DNA of 64,000 bases, taken from positions 144,468 through 208,467 of the forward strand of contig JAPDOI010001214.1 in the NCBI GenBank assembly GCA_029168955.1, written 5' to 3'. The first letter of the stretch is position 1. Every line of letters starts with the position of its first letter. Below, in pieces: positions 22,240 to 32,109 of the stretch. The position numbers and the translations under genes were made by a program. Below the pieces are notes generated by a model. The model saw only the letters and a program-made list of their open reading frames with translations, had not been told where the DNA came from and ran no database searches. The DNA comes from Aplectana chamaeleonis (Eukaryota; Nematoda; Chromadorea; Rhabditida; Cosmocercidae).

Positions 22240-22723
22240 AGGCACAGGACACCCAGAAAACTAATTTTCAGATTTTATGCTTTTCTTGGAGAGAGTCACA
22301 CGCTGATTACAGTGGTATCTCTGGAATCGTCCAACACCCCCTTCGAACAGAGTTATGGCTCTTCAAAGATGCCTAGATTCTGAGGGTGAAAAATTGGTGG
22401 ACGAGTTGTCTCAGGCCTGTATTTCTGTTCATTCGCAATCACCGCACGAGAGCGAAACAGGATGAGGAGATAGACCGGCAATGGACTGGAGAACGATGAC
22501 TTGTTGAAATTCATCCATCCATCAAGCCGCTATCGAGTTCGGAAATCTGTGAGGGGGTCGGGCCTGTGGTGGTGAGCGAAGGGGGTCGGGCCTGTGGTGG
22601 TCGCTTATATCTCGCCTATTTGGAGGAAATGAGATCTGGCATTTGGCACGTGTTATACAGGACGGGTGTTCTACACAAATACATGAAAATCTCAAATTTC
22701 ATATCTGAGGATGTACTGTGCCT
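22240..22723. mobile_element. 484-bp TTAA-flanked TIR element
   Basis: TTAA occurs at 22236-22239 and 22724-22727, immediately outside AGGCACAG and CTGTGCCT. TTAA duplications are characteristic of piggyBac-type transposition, although the TIR here does not show the usual C-rich piggyBac end. The interior holds no transposase. A tandem duplication of GGGGGTCGGGCCTGTGGTGG lies near 22550-22602. Confidence 0.6.
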
Positions 22724-22944
22724 TTAAAATGCACTGAGTGCCCACAGCTGAGAAAATGCGAAAAATGTTGCAGAACCCACATCAGGACATTTTTTTGCAA
22801 AGGCCTTCTCCAGGGGTGCAGGTGGTTTTTAAACAGTATGGTTCAGATCGTAGTTTCTTAAAGCTAGAATTTTTAGGATACCTGATTTAGAAATTAGGTT
22901 ACTGCAGTTTTAAACCCTAATTTATATTCGTGGACTTCCGACAT

Positions 22945-23105
22945 TTTTTTCATCGTCTCCCGCTATCCATGTAGTCGTCTTCAGCGTTCATCTGAGATGG
23001 TTAGAGTTTGTACTTAGGGTAAATCGACCACGCTGGACTTAAATATCCTAATCTCGTGACTTCCAGCTTTCAAAATGTTGACTTCCCGCCGGGACCACCC
23101 CTGAG
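22945..23105 (+). repeat. Dispersed repeat family K, copy 2
   Basis: It aligns with 24095-24235 and 24255-24370 (direct) and 21960-22110 (inverse). The TIR element at 23138 interrupts the family: the sequence before it (TTTATACTGTAGC) and after it (GAGCGGTGTTCAGC) are contiguous in the inverted copy near 21915-21935. Confidence 0.5.
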
Positions 23106-23137
23106 AAAGGTGTGAGCCTTTATACTGTAGCAGAAAA

Positions 23138-24073
23138 CCTAAACAGGCAGCAGCGACCGTTTTATCCATACGTGTTCGAATGTGTTCTACCAGTATCATC
23201 ATGTTTCCCCGTCCAAAATTTCTGTGTATTCAGCACGCGCTGGGCTACCTGCAGTTCAGTTGCGTGACAGTCTTTACTTGAGGGCTGTGCAGAGTTTCGA
23301 CGACCGAGCGAGAGGTCTGGGGCTTGCTCTAAACTTGACGCGGCGTAGGGCGCCAAAGCTTCGCGGAGATGTAGCGCCGATTTCGCTAGCATCACTTTTT
23401 TCCCAATACATTCGCCCTCAATCAATCAACACCTTAGTTTGCTCTGAGTAGTTTTCACTGCTTTGATATGCTTCAAGAGTTTAGGAAATGTCCGGAAACA
23501 TCTTCTAAAAAATAATACACTCAGAGAGCTGTAAAGTGAACTTGGGATTTGCGTTGAGTAAAGTGATTATGCTTAAGATACCGGTATTGAAATGGGCAGA
23601 CGGTCTGTGGTAGTCTCATAAATCACAACTGTCACACGTTGGAACAAAAAACTATTAAAACTAAAAATGGAAAAACCAAAGTTGGAGTAAAACGGCAAAA
23701 CGTCTTTAAAAGATCAAATTTATGGCGAATTCTCGATCGACGGCTGCATTCCAAGCCGGCGATTTTTTTGTTTGAGACCAGTTCTGCCGCCACTCGCTGA
23801 CAGCGTCGCTCAGGGAGACACTCCTGTCGCAGCGCAAAAACACTGCGAGGTATCCGCGTCGCTGTCGCACAACATCGTCCGCTGCTTGGCGTCCCCCATT
23901 CTCCATCATTTCCTTGCCAGAGCGGGACTGGCCGCGGTGCTACTCTGCAGAGCGTTTTACTGGTTGGGCAAAGCAAAAAATCTGTATTCACTGCCGAACT
24001 TGTTATGACCTGTTCACTGGCAACAAACGGGAAGAAACACACATGGATAAACGGTCGCTGCTGCCTGTTTAGG
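23138..24073. mobile_element. 936-bp TIR element
   Basis: The left end CCTAAACAGGCAGCAGCGAC with CGTTTTATCCAT (23138 on) is repeated inverted at the right end (to 24073); the TIR is about 36 bp with few mismatches. There is no recognisable transposase. Target duplication is unclear. It appears inserted in family K repeat DNA. Confidence 0.65.
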
Positions 24074-24094
24074 ACGCCCCATATTGGAGCGGTG

Positions 24095-24370
24095 TTCAGC
24101 TTCCGTATTAGACGGTGAAAGTTGGTATACTGGGTAAATCGACCCCGCCCGACTCAAATATCATGACCTCGCGATCTGTGCTTTGCAAAAATGTAGACTC
24201 CGGCGGAACCGCACCTGCAGCAAGGTTTGGGCTCATCCAGTTTAGCGCCCTTTAGCGTCCATCGCAGACGGCCAAAGTTGGTATACAGGGTAAATCGACC
24301 ATGCTCAACTCAAATATCCTACTGTCGTGACTCTTAAAAGAATATGGACTTCCTGCGGGATCGAACCCTC
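24095..24370 (+). repeat. Dispersed repeat family K, tandem pair
   Basis: Two adjacent copies (about 24095-24235 and 24255-24370) share TTAGACGGTGAAAGTTGGTA-like starts, GGGTAAATCGACC and CTCAAATATC. The second ends with GGGATCGAACCC, which resembles a tRNA T-arm in reverse, but no tRNA fold was found. Confidence 0.5.
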
Positions 24371-24491
24371 CCTCAAACATCCGCATTTTATTACACGCTG
24401 TTACCAGTTATACAGTTCAGTTCCGCAATCGCGTTCAGTTCTTATTATCACAATCGTGGAAGCGAAGCGGTTGTTTTTAAAAATTCAACTA

Positions 24492-25688
24492 CCAGGTTGT
24501 CCAATTATTCTTGTCCGAAAATTTCACCATTTTTAATTGTTTTCAACTTTATTGAAAAACAAGTCTAATCAGCAATATAATCACCACAGTTACCCACAAC
24601 AGTGGCCCATCGATTAAGCAGATCGCCGATGCCCTTCGCCCACAACTCCGGGGGCTGCGACTCGAAGAAGTCTGCGATGTCGGATTTGAGGTTGTCGTAG
24701 TTGGTGAATTTTCTTCCGGCCAAATGGTGCTTCAGCGGGTGGAACAAGTGGTAGTCGAAGGGGGCGAGGTCCGGGGAATACGGCGGATGGGCAACCGTCT
24801 CCCTGCCGAGCGTCGCCAACTTTTGCTGGGTCTCCTTCACCACGTGGGGGCGCGCGTTGTCGTGCAGCAGGTGAACCGAGGCCGGTCGGGGACGCTTCTC
24901 GCGGATGGCGGCGGTTAGTTTCTCGAGCTGATCGATGTAGATGCAGGCGGAGACCGTCCTCCCTTGCGGGGGCAGCTCGAAGTACAGCATGCCCTTAGTG
25001 TCCCACCAGCATCAGAGCATGATCTTCAGCGGATGCAGGTCGGTTTTCGGCGTCGTCGGCGGCTCTTCTCCGCGCGGGATCCAGACGGCACGGCGGGCAA
25101 CGTTGTCGTAGAAGACCTAGCTCTCATCCCCAGTGACCAGGTCGCGGCTCTGCTTGTTGGCGTCCGTCAGACGGTGGGGGATCCAACGTACTAGAACTTT
25201 GTGGTAGCCGAGTAAGTTGAGGCGATTGTGGATGGTGGACTTGCTGCAGCCGAGCGTCGTCGCCAGTTCACGGGTGGTGGCTTCCGGCTTTCCCTTGATA
25301 TAGCGACGGACTTCGTCATCATCCACCGTAGAAGGCCTCCCGCTGTGCTCCCTGTCCTCGAGGCTCGTGTCGCCGCTCTCGAAACGATTGAACCAGCGGC
25401 TGACTGTGCGTTGGGACACTGCGTCCTCCTTGCACGCTCTGCAGAGGCGACCGCGGTGCCCGTGTCGTTGCCCAGCAGCCACTCGTAGTACACGAAAGTA
25501 CGAATTCGACCTTGGTCCATTTTAGCTTGTATTGGTAGCTAAACGCGGCGACTGCGCCTTATAAACCCCTAGTGTAGAACTTTGGAGAACCTTCTAGAAA
25601 GTTCTTACACTTGCCTGATATTGTAACACTTCTAAGGAGAATTATAGAATTTTGAAAATTTCCGAACAGAAATTATTGGACGGCCTGG
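24492..25688 (-). mobile_element. Full-length mariner transposon
   Basis: The 1197-bp element has TIRs CCAGGTTGTCCAATTATT (left) and inverse CCAGGCCGTCCAATAATT (right) and a TA duplication at 24490-24491 and 25689-25690. It encodes one transposase on the minus strand. The size and structure are those of an intact mariner, but the coding sequence is dead. Confidence 0.85.
24565..25520 (-). pseudogene. mariner transposase, DD34D, inactivated
   Basis: The ATG is at 25520. In order come an N-terminal segment (MDQGRIRTFVYYEWLL), a frameshift near 25440-25480, a helix-turn-helix region (VSQRTVSRWFNRFESGD; REL.TTLGCSKSTIHNRL), the first catalytic Asp in TGDES, then HDNARPH and YSPDLAPFDYHLF. Exactly 34 residues separate the second and third Asp, the mariner DD34D signature. 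Two nonsense codons sit at conserved Trp positions: TAG just after TGDES (about 25116) and TGA before CWWDTKG (about 25015). No host role is implied. Confidence 0.85.
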
Positions 25689-25768
25689 TAGAATCATTCT
25701 CAAAACAACCGCTTCGCTTCTACGATTGTGATAATGAGACTTTGCGGACTGAACGCGATTGCGGAACT

Positions 25769-27639
25769 AGATCATATATACTTTTGCACTTTCAGCTCCT
25801 CTCTACATAAATGCAATAAGCGCTGTTCTGTGCTATCGCTATTCTGTGCTCAAGCATCCAGTTTTTTTGCAGAGCATTAGCTTCGAGCTTCCAATATCGC
25901 TTTTTTTAAACAATTTGACAATTTTGTACTTAGAAATTGAATACGGCAAGAGAAATTTTACTGCCATGAAACGTTAGAGGTAAACCTGCTGGCTAAACTG
26001 CTTGAACACATCAGCTCTTGATGGGGTGGGAGAAAACGGTCAAGGCTTGACCTACTAACGTTCCTGGGGGGGGGGTCTGAGCAAAAGTGACCAGCTAACA
26101 CCTCGTGCAATACCCTGCTTCCTCATTGTGGTCTACAAGATGTTGTTGAAATTTCGTTGATAGCTTTAGCAAGACGTTGAATATAGGTAAACGTAGTGCC
26201 CCCTTTGGAACAAGTTTTGGCTTCAAACGGTATCCATCCTTGACCTATAGTTAAAGCTATAAACAAATTTCCAAGATCATCTTGTAGATCTGGATGAGGC
26301 AGGCCAAGCAATGAAGTTTTCGTCCTCAAAGACTCAGTATGACAGAGTAAGGAGGACAGGGGAGGGGGAAATCGCGAGATAACGGTTTTTTCCTGTTCTG
26401 CTAAAAATAAGTTGGAGGGTAGGTATTGTAGGAGCAGAAACGTTTGACCGAAAGGCTCTTCTATTCATAGCACCATAGAATAGATAACAATATAACATAA
26501 GATTATTCATAACGGCAATACAACCTGTAATCGAAAAAGGGGTCTCGCACCCGGCTGACATAGCAGTAGCAGACAGAAACCCTTTAGTCAGTATCCGTAT
26601 AGTTAGACGAATGTATCGATGCGTGGCTAGCTTGCTTCGAATATGCGAGTGGGTAAATCGCATAATCCCATAATGTTTCTTTCAGTTTTCAAGTGGCCTA
26701 AGAACTGATGGAGGTATACCGCATTTGAGAAGTTGCCACGCCGCATGCGCCCGCATGCGTTTCCTCGTCACAACAATCATTCGTTGTCTCACTGAACTCA
26801 AATTTACTATTTTTGAGTTAACTCTTTCTCTTTTCTCTCTCTCTCTCTCTCGTTCTCTCTCTCTCCTATTCTTACTTCCTATCCCCACTTATGCCTCTTC
26901 TTTCCTCAGATAAACTACTGAGCCTTCCCTCGGCTGTAACTTTTCTTCTTCAGATCTTCCAAGTAATTTCGTCAGCCTCCCCAATTTCACGGGAATTTCT
27001 CTCTCAGGCCGATTTTTTTAACAAAATACCACAAAATTGCCGAGAAGTTCCACAAAAATACTATTAAAAACAGGAACTCTATTGTGGTAATTTACTTATT
27101 TATTGAGTACGCTACGTAAGGCAAGCGCAATAAACAACAAAATAAGATTATGCACAGAAACCATGAACCGGAAAGAACGGAGTACATTACAATAATGATC
27201 CTAGCACTGCCTTAGAAGCACAACAGCTTCTTCCCTGCGATGCGTTTGAAACTCCGCAAGATAGAAGGTATCGGTACAGGGGTAATATCAAGGTTAAGAG
27301 AGATGAAGGTTGATCCGGCTCTACAAGTGAAAGAAAGGGCTCTCATATTGCCCTTCGGGGCTACATATGAAATCTTAATCTTGATTCCCCTAGTCCTTGA
27401 CTGACTTAGCCCATAGAATCTTGAGATATTAGTTTTCGCAATGCCAGCCAGTAACTTAAAGGCAGTGTTCACGATAAATTTCACATTCGATATCTCCACG
27501 GTTTACGGAAGTTCTGGTGCCCTACATAGCAAGGCATGCTTAAAAAGGACACGAAAGACGCGTTTTTGAGCAAAAGTAGGCCCTCTCTTGTTTACGTTGA
27601 TTTTTGAGCGTGGAGGAATTGACCGCTAGAAGGATGATA
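25769..27639. other. Gene-free stretch before the LTR element
   Basis: It contains a CT-rich microsatellite at about 26834-26866 and G- and T-runs. Open frames at 26123-26663 (minus) and 27212-27499 (minus) have no splice context or recognisable domain. The last bases, CCTAC (27640-27644), are the target duplication of the LTR retrotransposon. Confidence 0.4.
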
Positions 27640-27644
27640 CCTAC

Positions 27645-28600
27645 TGTTTTGGATGTCAGAACAGGGGAGGGAATCTTACCTCGAGGGTTCTGTGCCTTTC
27701 GGCTTGCTTGCTGCCACGCGGGCCTTCCTTGTCTGCCTGAGGAGGCTCCCCTTTCTTCCACCAAAAACCAGGACCCAAACACGTCCACACGCACCAGTAT
27801 TCGACGGTAGAACCGTCTCTTTCGTCACACCTCAAACTTGGGTAATTAAACTTCATTATTAAAATAACAACAAACACAATTATCATAACGAAAAGAAAAC
27901 AACGATACAAGAGTATCAAAATAGTCAATATGGCAACGATACAAGATCAATAAATTCGGTGACCCGTACTCATTGAAATTCAGCCCGTAAACTCTATCAA
28001 TAACATGGATCCTTGTCGACCCAGAAGAAATAGGAACGAGCAGGGTCGTTGCCGACCGGATTTTACTAGGAAACATGGATCTTTGTCGACCCGGAGAAAT
28101 TGGAACGAGCATGGTCATTGTCGACCGGATTTTTACTAGAAAAACCTGGATCCTTGTCGACCCGGAGAGATTGGAATGAGCAAGGTCTTTGTCGACCGGA
28201 AATTTACTAGAAAACATGGATCTTTGTCGACCCGGAGAATTGCCTACTCGAATACGGATCCTTGTCGACCCGGAAATTAGCCTACTTGAACACAAGGGTC
28301 CTTGTAGACCCGGAGAGAGAGGAATAGGCCCCTCGTGGGCCAGGAGCAGCGAGCAGGAATAATGAGTACATTGGAAATTGATACGACAATGGGGGGCGGG
28401 TTGGCGGGAGATTCCTCGCCTGATGATCAGGCGCGACGGCGGTTGCGTGGCGGCGGCGAGGATGATGATGATGATGATAATGATGCCTGCCGCGCAACCG
28501 CCCGCGCCCGATCCTCAACGGGGCGCGGAATCTCCCGCCCCCTCGCCTACATTTACTCCTTCCGGTCCTCCGAGGTGCCTATTCCTGCGGAATCGGCACA
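27645..28600 (-). repeat. 3' LTR of the BEL/Pao element (956 bp)
   Basis: Its plus-strand ends are TGTTTTGGATG and CGGAATCGGCACA. In sense orientation the 5' part (U3) is GC-rich with a CAT/ATC trinucleotide run near 28465-28483. It is followed by a minisatellite of GGATCCTTGTCGACCCGGAG units (28000-28320), an AT-rich stretch, the SL1-like segment (27831-27851) and a U5 of about 190 bp. It is about 95% alike to the 5' LTR outside the minisatellite by eye. Confidence 0.85.
27831..27851 (-). promoter_or_regulatory. SL1 spliced-leader sequence inside the 3' LTR
   Basis: On the element's sense strand, 21 consecutive bases equal bases 2-22 of the conserved nematode SL1 leader (which begins GGTTTAATTACC and ends CAAGTTTGAG). 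Only the first G differs. The next bases are GTGTGACG, so a GT dinucleotide sits exactly where the SL RNA donor splice site would be. The equivalent site in the other LTR is at 35952-35972. The role is unknown: it may be a leader mimic, a donor for splicing, or a scar of reverse transcription of a trans-spliced RNA. Confidence 0.85.
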
Positions 28601-31033
28601 CTGGGGGCGGCGCGGGTTGAAGAGATCCCAGCTGGCCACTAACTCCATACTCTGCCTCTTCTCCTCCGGTACTCTACAGAGAGAGTAGTGGTGATCCACG
28701 TTCTGACAGTATCGGCACCTCTTTATCTTCCTGCACGGAACCGGGCAAATCCTTAGGCATTTTCGACAAAGTGCGGCGTTGGCGACACATCTTTCTCTTT
28801 CTGCGACCGTGGGTGTCTTGTGACACTCGTCTGACCTATGCTCTGCTTTTGATGCGCAGTATTTACAGACGACATCTTTCAAATCCTCCCTGAGTGTCCT
28901 TCGCTTGTGGAAAACTCGGCATTCGACTCCGGATAGCTCCATCAAACGCTGCCTTGCCCTCTGGACATTACTTGGATCTACCGGATCCGGGTTGGCAATC
29001 TGTTGTTCTTGCGGATGGTCCCATTCAATTATCTCATCCTCAGCTGGCTGCTTGCTCGATTCAATGGCGTTTTTGATGTTCACCATCATCTGGATTTGTG
29101 TCTCGTACAGCTTTTCCAACTCGCTCTTCTGAGTTTTCATCATCGTGTCCATTTTGCTGTCGAGTTTCTCCATGAACGTGTGTAGCTTCGCTTGCGACTC
29201 TGCAAGTTGGTCCAGCTTGGTCTCCATTCTGGACATCGCTTTCTGCGATTCACCCTCATCGTGCTTGCGCTTACGAGACTGGTTGTGGTCCATTCTGAAA
29301 GCATGTGTTTGCTCACTTTGTTGGATTCTCTGTATCGTGTTAATGTCATACACTCTCTCATCGTACGGACGGTATGGCTCTTTGGGTCTTGTCCTTAATG
29401 AGTGCCTCTGTGCTTTTGATTGTGTGCTATTGAGGTGTATATCTTGTGTATGGTCCATTAACAGTGGTATATTGTTTGTGTCTTGTGTCTGTTCTGCCTG
29501 TTCGTCCAGTGACGTCTGTGTTTGTGTTCGGTCATTTTCTGTTGCATTTTGTGTAGGTATTGCATTTGCTGTACGACCGTTCTGCGGGGAGTCCCCTGCC
29601 CTTTCCGATACTTCGGTTCGAGCGTCTGTGGGAATTTCCAGCGGAACTAGAGCGTTCACCGGCCTTCGCACTACATTGCCCGTTGCCAGTCTTAGCTCTG
29701 CTTGTCGTATCATGCCGTCTTGGGATTCGCTTAGCGAAGTAATCCTCCCCATTCGCCAGCTATTACGCGGCTGTACGGGGTCTGTGAGCAAGACTACCTC
29801 ACCAACGCATGGCTCCCTCGGCGTGCTTCTTCCTTGTGAGAGATATCTCTTGTGCTGTTCGCGTAATGACGTCAAGTATGCGTCATTCCATGCTGTCCAA
29901 AACTTATTCACAGCTTCACAAGATTTCTTGAGTGTATCTACTGCTTGTTGCCTGTTGGCAAGCAGCGCTGTGTCTGTTGCTGTGTGATAAGTTGGGTCTG
30001 TCTGTGTGTCTTCTTCGCCGACAGCTATTTGGTGTGTGATAACTAGGCGATTTTGCAGAAAATCGACGGGCCTCAGAGGGGTTACATCTTGTATGTCGTC
30101 CTCCTGATAGGTGAGCGGCCTCGAATTGAGGCAACCCTCGATTTCCGCAAGGATTGTGTGTAGTGTGTCGTGTTCTAGCGCTTTTCTTCCTAGAGCTTTT
30201 AGGAGCGAACGCTTTATGTCCTTTATCAACCTTTCATAAAATCCCCCTTGCCAGGGTGCGCTTGGGGTGATCTTATTCCAGGTGATATTTGTGTTTGCCA
30301 TAAAGGACTCTATTTCCTGCTCTGGCTCTCTCGTGCTGTCTTCCATGATGCTTTGTGCTAGCGTGAAAGTTGTCGCGTTGTCTGATACTATGTACTTCGG
30401 AACACCTCGTCTCGCAATGAATCTACGTAATGCGTTGAGGAATGAGGCTGTAGATGCATCTTGCATGAGCTCTAGGTGTATCATTCTTGTAGTCATGCAG
30501 GTGAAAATGCATCCATATGACTTGCTTTGTCTGTTTGTGTGGTCCTTTGTCTTCAAAGGTCCAAACATGTCGAGGCCTATGTTCCTGAATGGTCTTGATT
30601 GCACGACCCTTGAACGTGGTAGATCTGCCATTGGAGGATATCGAAACGGCAAGTTATTGAACTTTTGGCAAGGGATGCATTTTCTAAGTGTCGTTTTCAC
30701 TTGCTGTCTCAGGCGAGGTATCCAATATTGCCTTCTGACTTCTACCATTGTGTGTGCCGTGGATCTGTGAAGGTATCCATGTGCGTTCTGAATGACCAGT
30801 TGCGCCATGTGGGTGTTCGGAGCGATGAAGATGGGGTGTTTTGCCTCTAATGGAAGATTGCTCTTCCCTAGCCTTCCCCAACACCTCCAAATTCCTTTTG
30901 CGTCCATACTGATGTTCAGCTTTCTCTGTGAGCTTGCTGCTATCGTGTCTATCGAACTCTTTTTGGTGGGCTTTGATGATGTGTTCCCACGCTTTCTGCA
31001 GGTCTGTGGCTGACAGTTTGTTAGGCTTTTCAA
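28553..31033 (-). pseudogene. BEL/Pao integrase and C-terminal extension (pol 3' part)
   Basis: An open frame of 826 codons. In order it has an H2C2 zinc region ending CIPCQKF (about residue 120), a DDE integrase core with Asp in LDMFGP (about 156), Asp in VSDNATTF (about 218) and Glu in FYERLIKDIK (about 266), then a BEL-type C-terminal integrase domain (EVVLLTDPVQPRNSWRMGRI). A Gln/Thr-rich stretch, a predicted coiled coil (about 585-650: METKLDQLAESQAKLHTFME...) and a Cys/His-rich end (CKYC, CRKC, CRYC) follow. The frame runs about 48 bp into the 3' LTR. It is out of frame with the upstream part through a shift near 30930-30990. Confidence 0.85.
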
Positions 31034-31988
31034 CCTCTTGCTGGATCTGTGTGGCTTCTTGAATACGGTTCCTAGTATCTTCCGGCAGATTTCTCGACAA
31101 TCTTACCAGGAACCTGAGTGCCAACGCCGTGACCCTTTTCAGTTTTACTAGCGAGCTGAATCTGTTGATGTTCACAACTGCAGTTGGAGTGGTCTGTGTC
31201 GCCGACACTTGTAGCACCTCTACTTGTGTCAACTCTACCAATTTTGCCGAATCCGGCCATTCCTTCGGTTCGTGTGTGAGGAATGTTGGACCATTCCACT
31301 AAAAGTGGTCTTGCAGTTCTTGTGACGTCAAGCCCCTTGTCGCGCAGTCCGCTGGATTCTGTAAGGTGTTTACATATCCGGTGTAGACTTTCACGTTGGC
31401 TTGTTGGAGCTGGTCGACTATCTTGTATATCTCTTTTACACGATTTGTGACGAGAACTCCCTTTTCTCGCGATGTGTCTGTGTGTTTCACCCAGTTGAGT
31501 GTGATTTCGGAGTCTGTGAATAGGTATATTTCCCTGATTGTGACTACCTTTTCCAGCTGTGTGAACACTGTCCAGGCTAGTCTCGTACCTATTGTGAATG
31601 CGTTCATCTCTAGCTTCGGAACTGTGTGCATTGTCTTGATAGAGGGCAGTTTTGTCTTCGCAATCAGGAGTTGTTGACTGTCCTTCGTGCCTAGGTACGC
31701 ACATGCGGCCATTGCTAGGGTACTAGCATCGCTGAATACGAATAGTCTGTGTTCCGAGTGCTTTTGGATGACTTTGCGGGGCAGATGTTTCTCAAATCCT
31801 ATCGAATAGCAAAGCTTCGTCCACTGCTCTGTGTCCTCCTCTACTAAGACTTGGTCCCATGTGTACTTCCTCTTCCAGAGTTCTTGGAAGAAAACCTTGT
31901 TCCGTATCATCAGTGGTGCTAACCATCCTAATGGGTCGAATATGGATGCGTTGACGTGTAGGACTTTTCTTTTGCTGATGTTCTCCAT
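31034..31988 (-). pseudogene. BEL/Pao connection and RNase H region
   Basis: From 31988 the frame reads through the Pao-type segment (FDPLGWLAPLMIRNKVFFQE) and an RNase H domain. The RNase H has Asp in FSDAS, Glu in KLEMNAF, Asp in FTDSE and Asp in NPADCATRG. A TAG at 31299-31301 interrupts the frame right before WNGP, at a position where BEL elements usually have Trp. The same frame continues to about 30950, where a frameshift leads into the integrase frame. Confidence 0.8.
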
Positions 31989-32109
31989 TAGTTGTGGTCG
32001 GCACTTGACGATGACCTCGTCCGTCGTAGCGTCCCAGTCAATGCCTAGGACTTTTGCTTGGAGCAGGTCTGAACTGTCGTTGGCTTCAAGGCATCTCCTT
32101 ACTGCGTCG

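Larger units (their letters stand above)
24419..25768. mobile_element. Palindromic MITE split by a mariner
   Basis: Outside the mariner ends, AGTTCCGCAATCGCGTTCAG (24419) and ATTATCACAATCGTGGAAGC (24445) are matched inverted at 25768 and 25737. Removing the mariner and one TA leaves a palindrome of about 150 bp whose axis is the insertion TA. The alternative reading is an unusually long composite mariner TIR. Confidence 0.6.

Noticed and set aside
24340..24372. tRNA T-arm-like GGGATCGAACCC
   Set aside because: It is one variant of a dispersed repeat (family K), and other copies lack the motif; no D-arm or acceptor stem pairs with it.
28335..28690. Acidic Asp-rich plus-strand frames in the LTRs (also at 36422-36740)
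   Set aside because: Antisense to the element and produced by a GAT trinucleotide run in U3.
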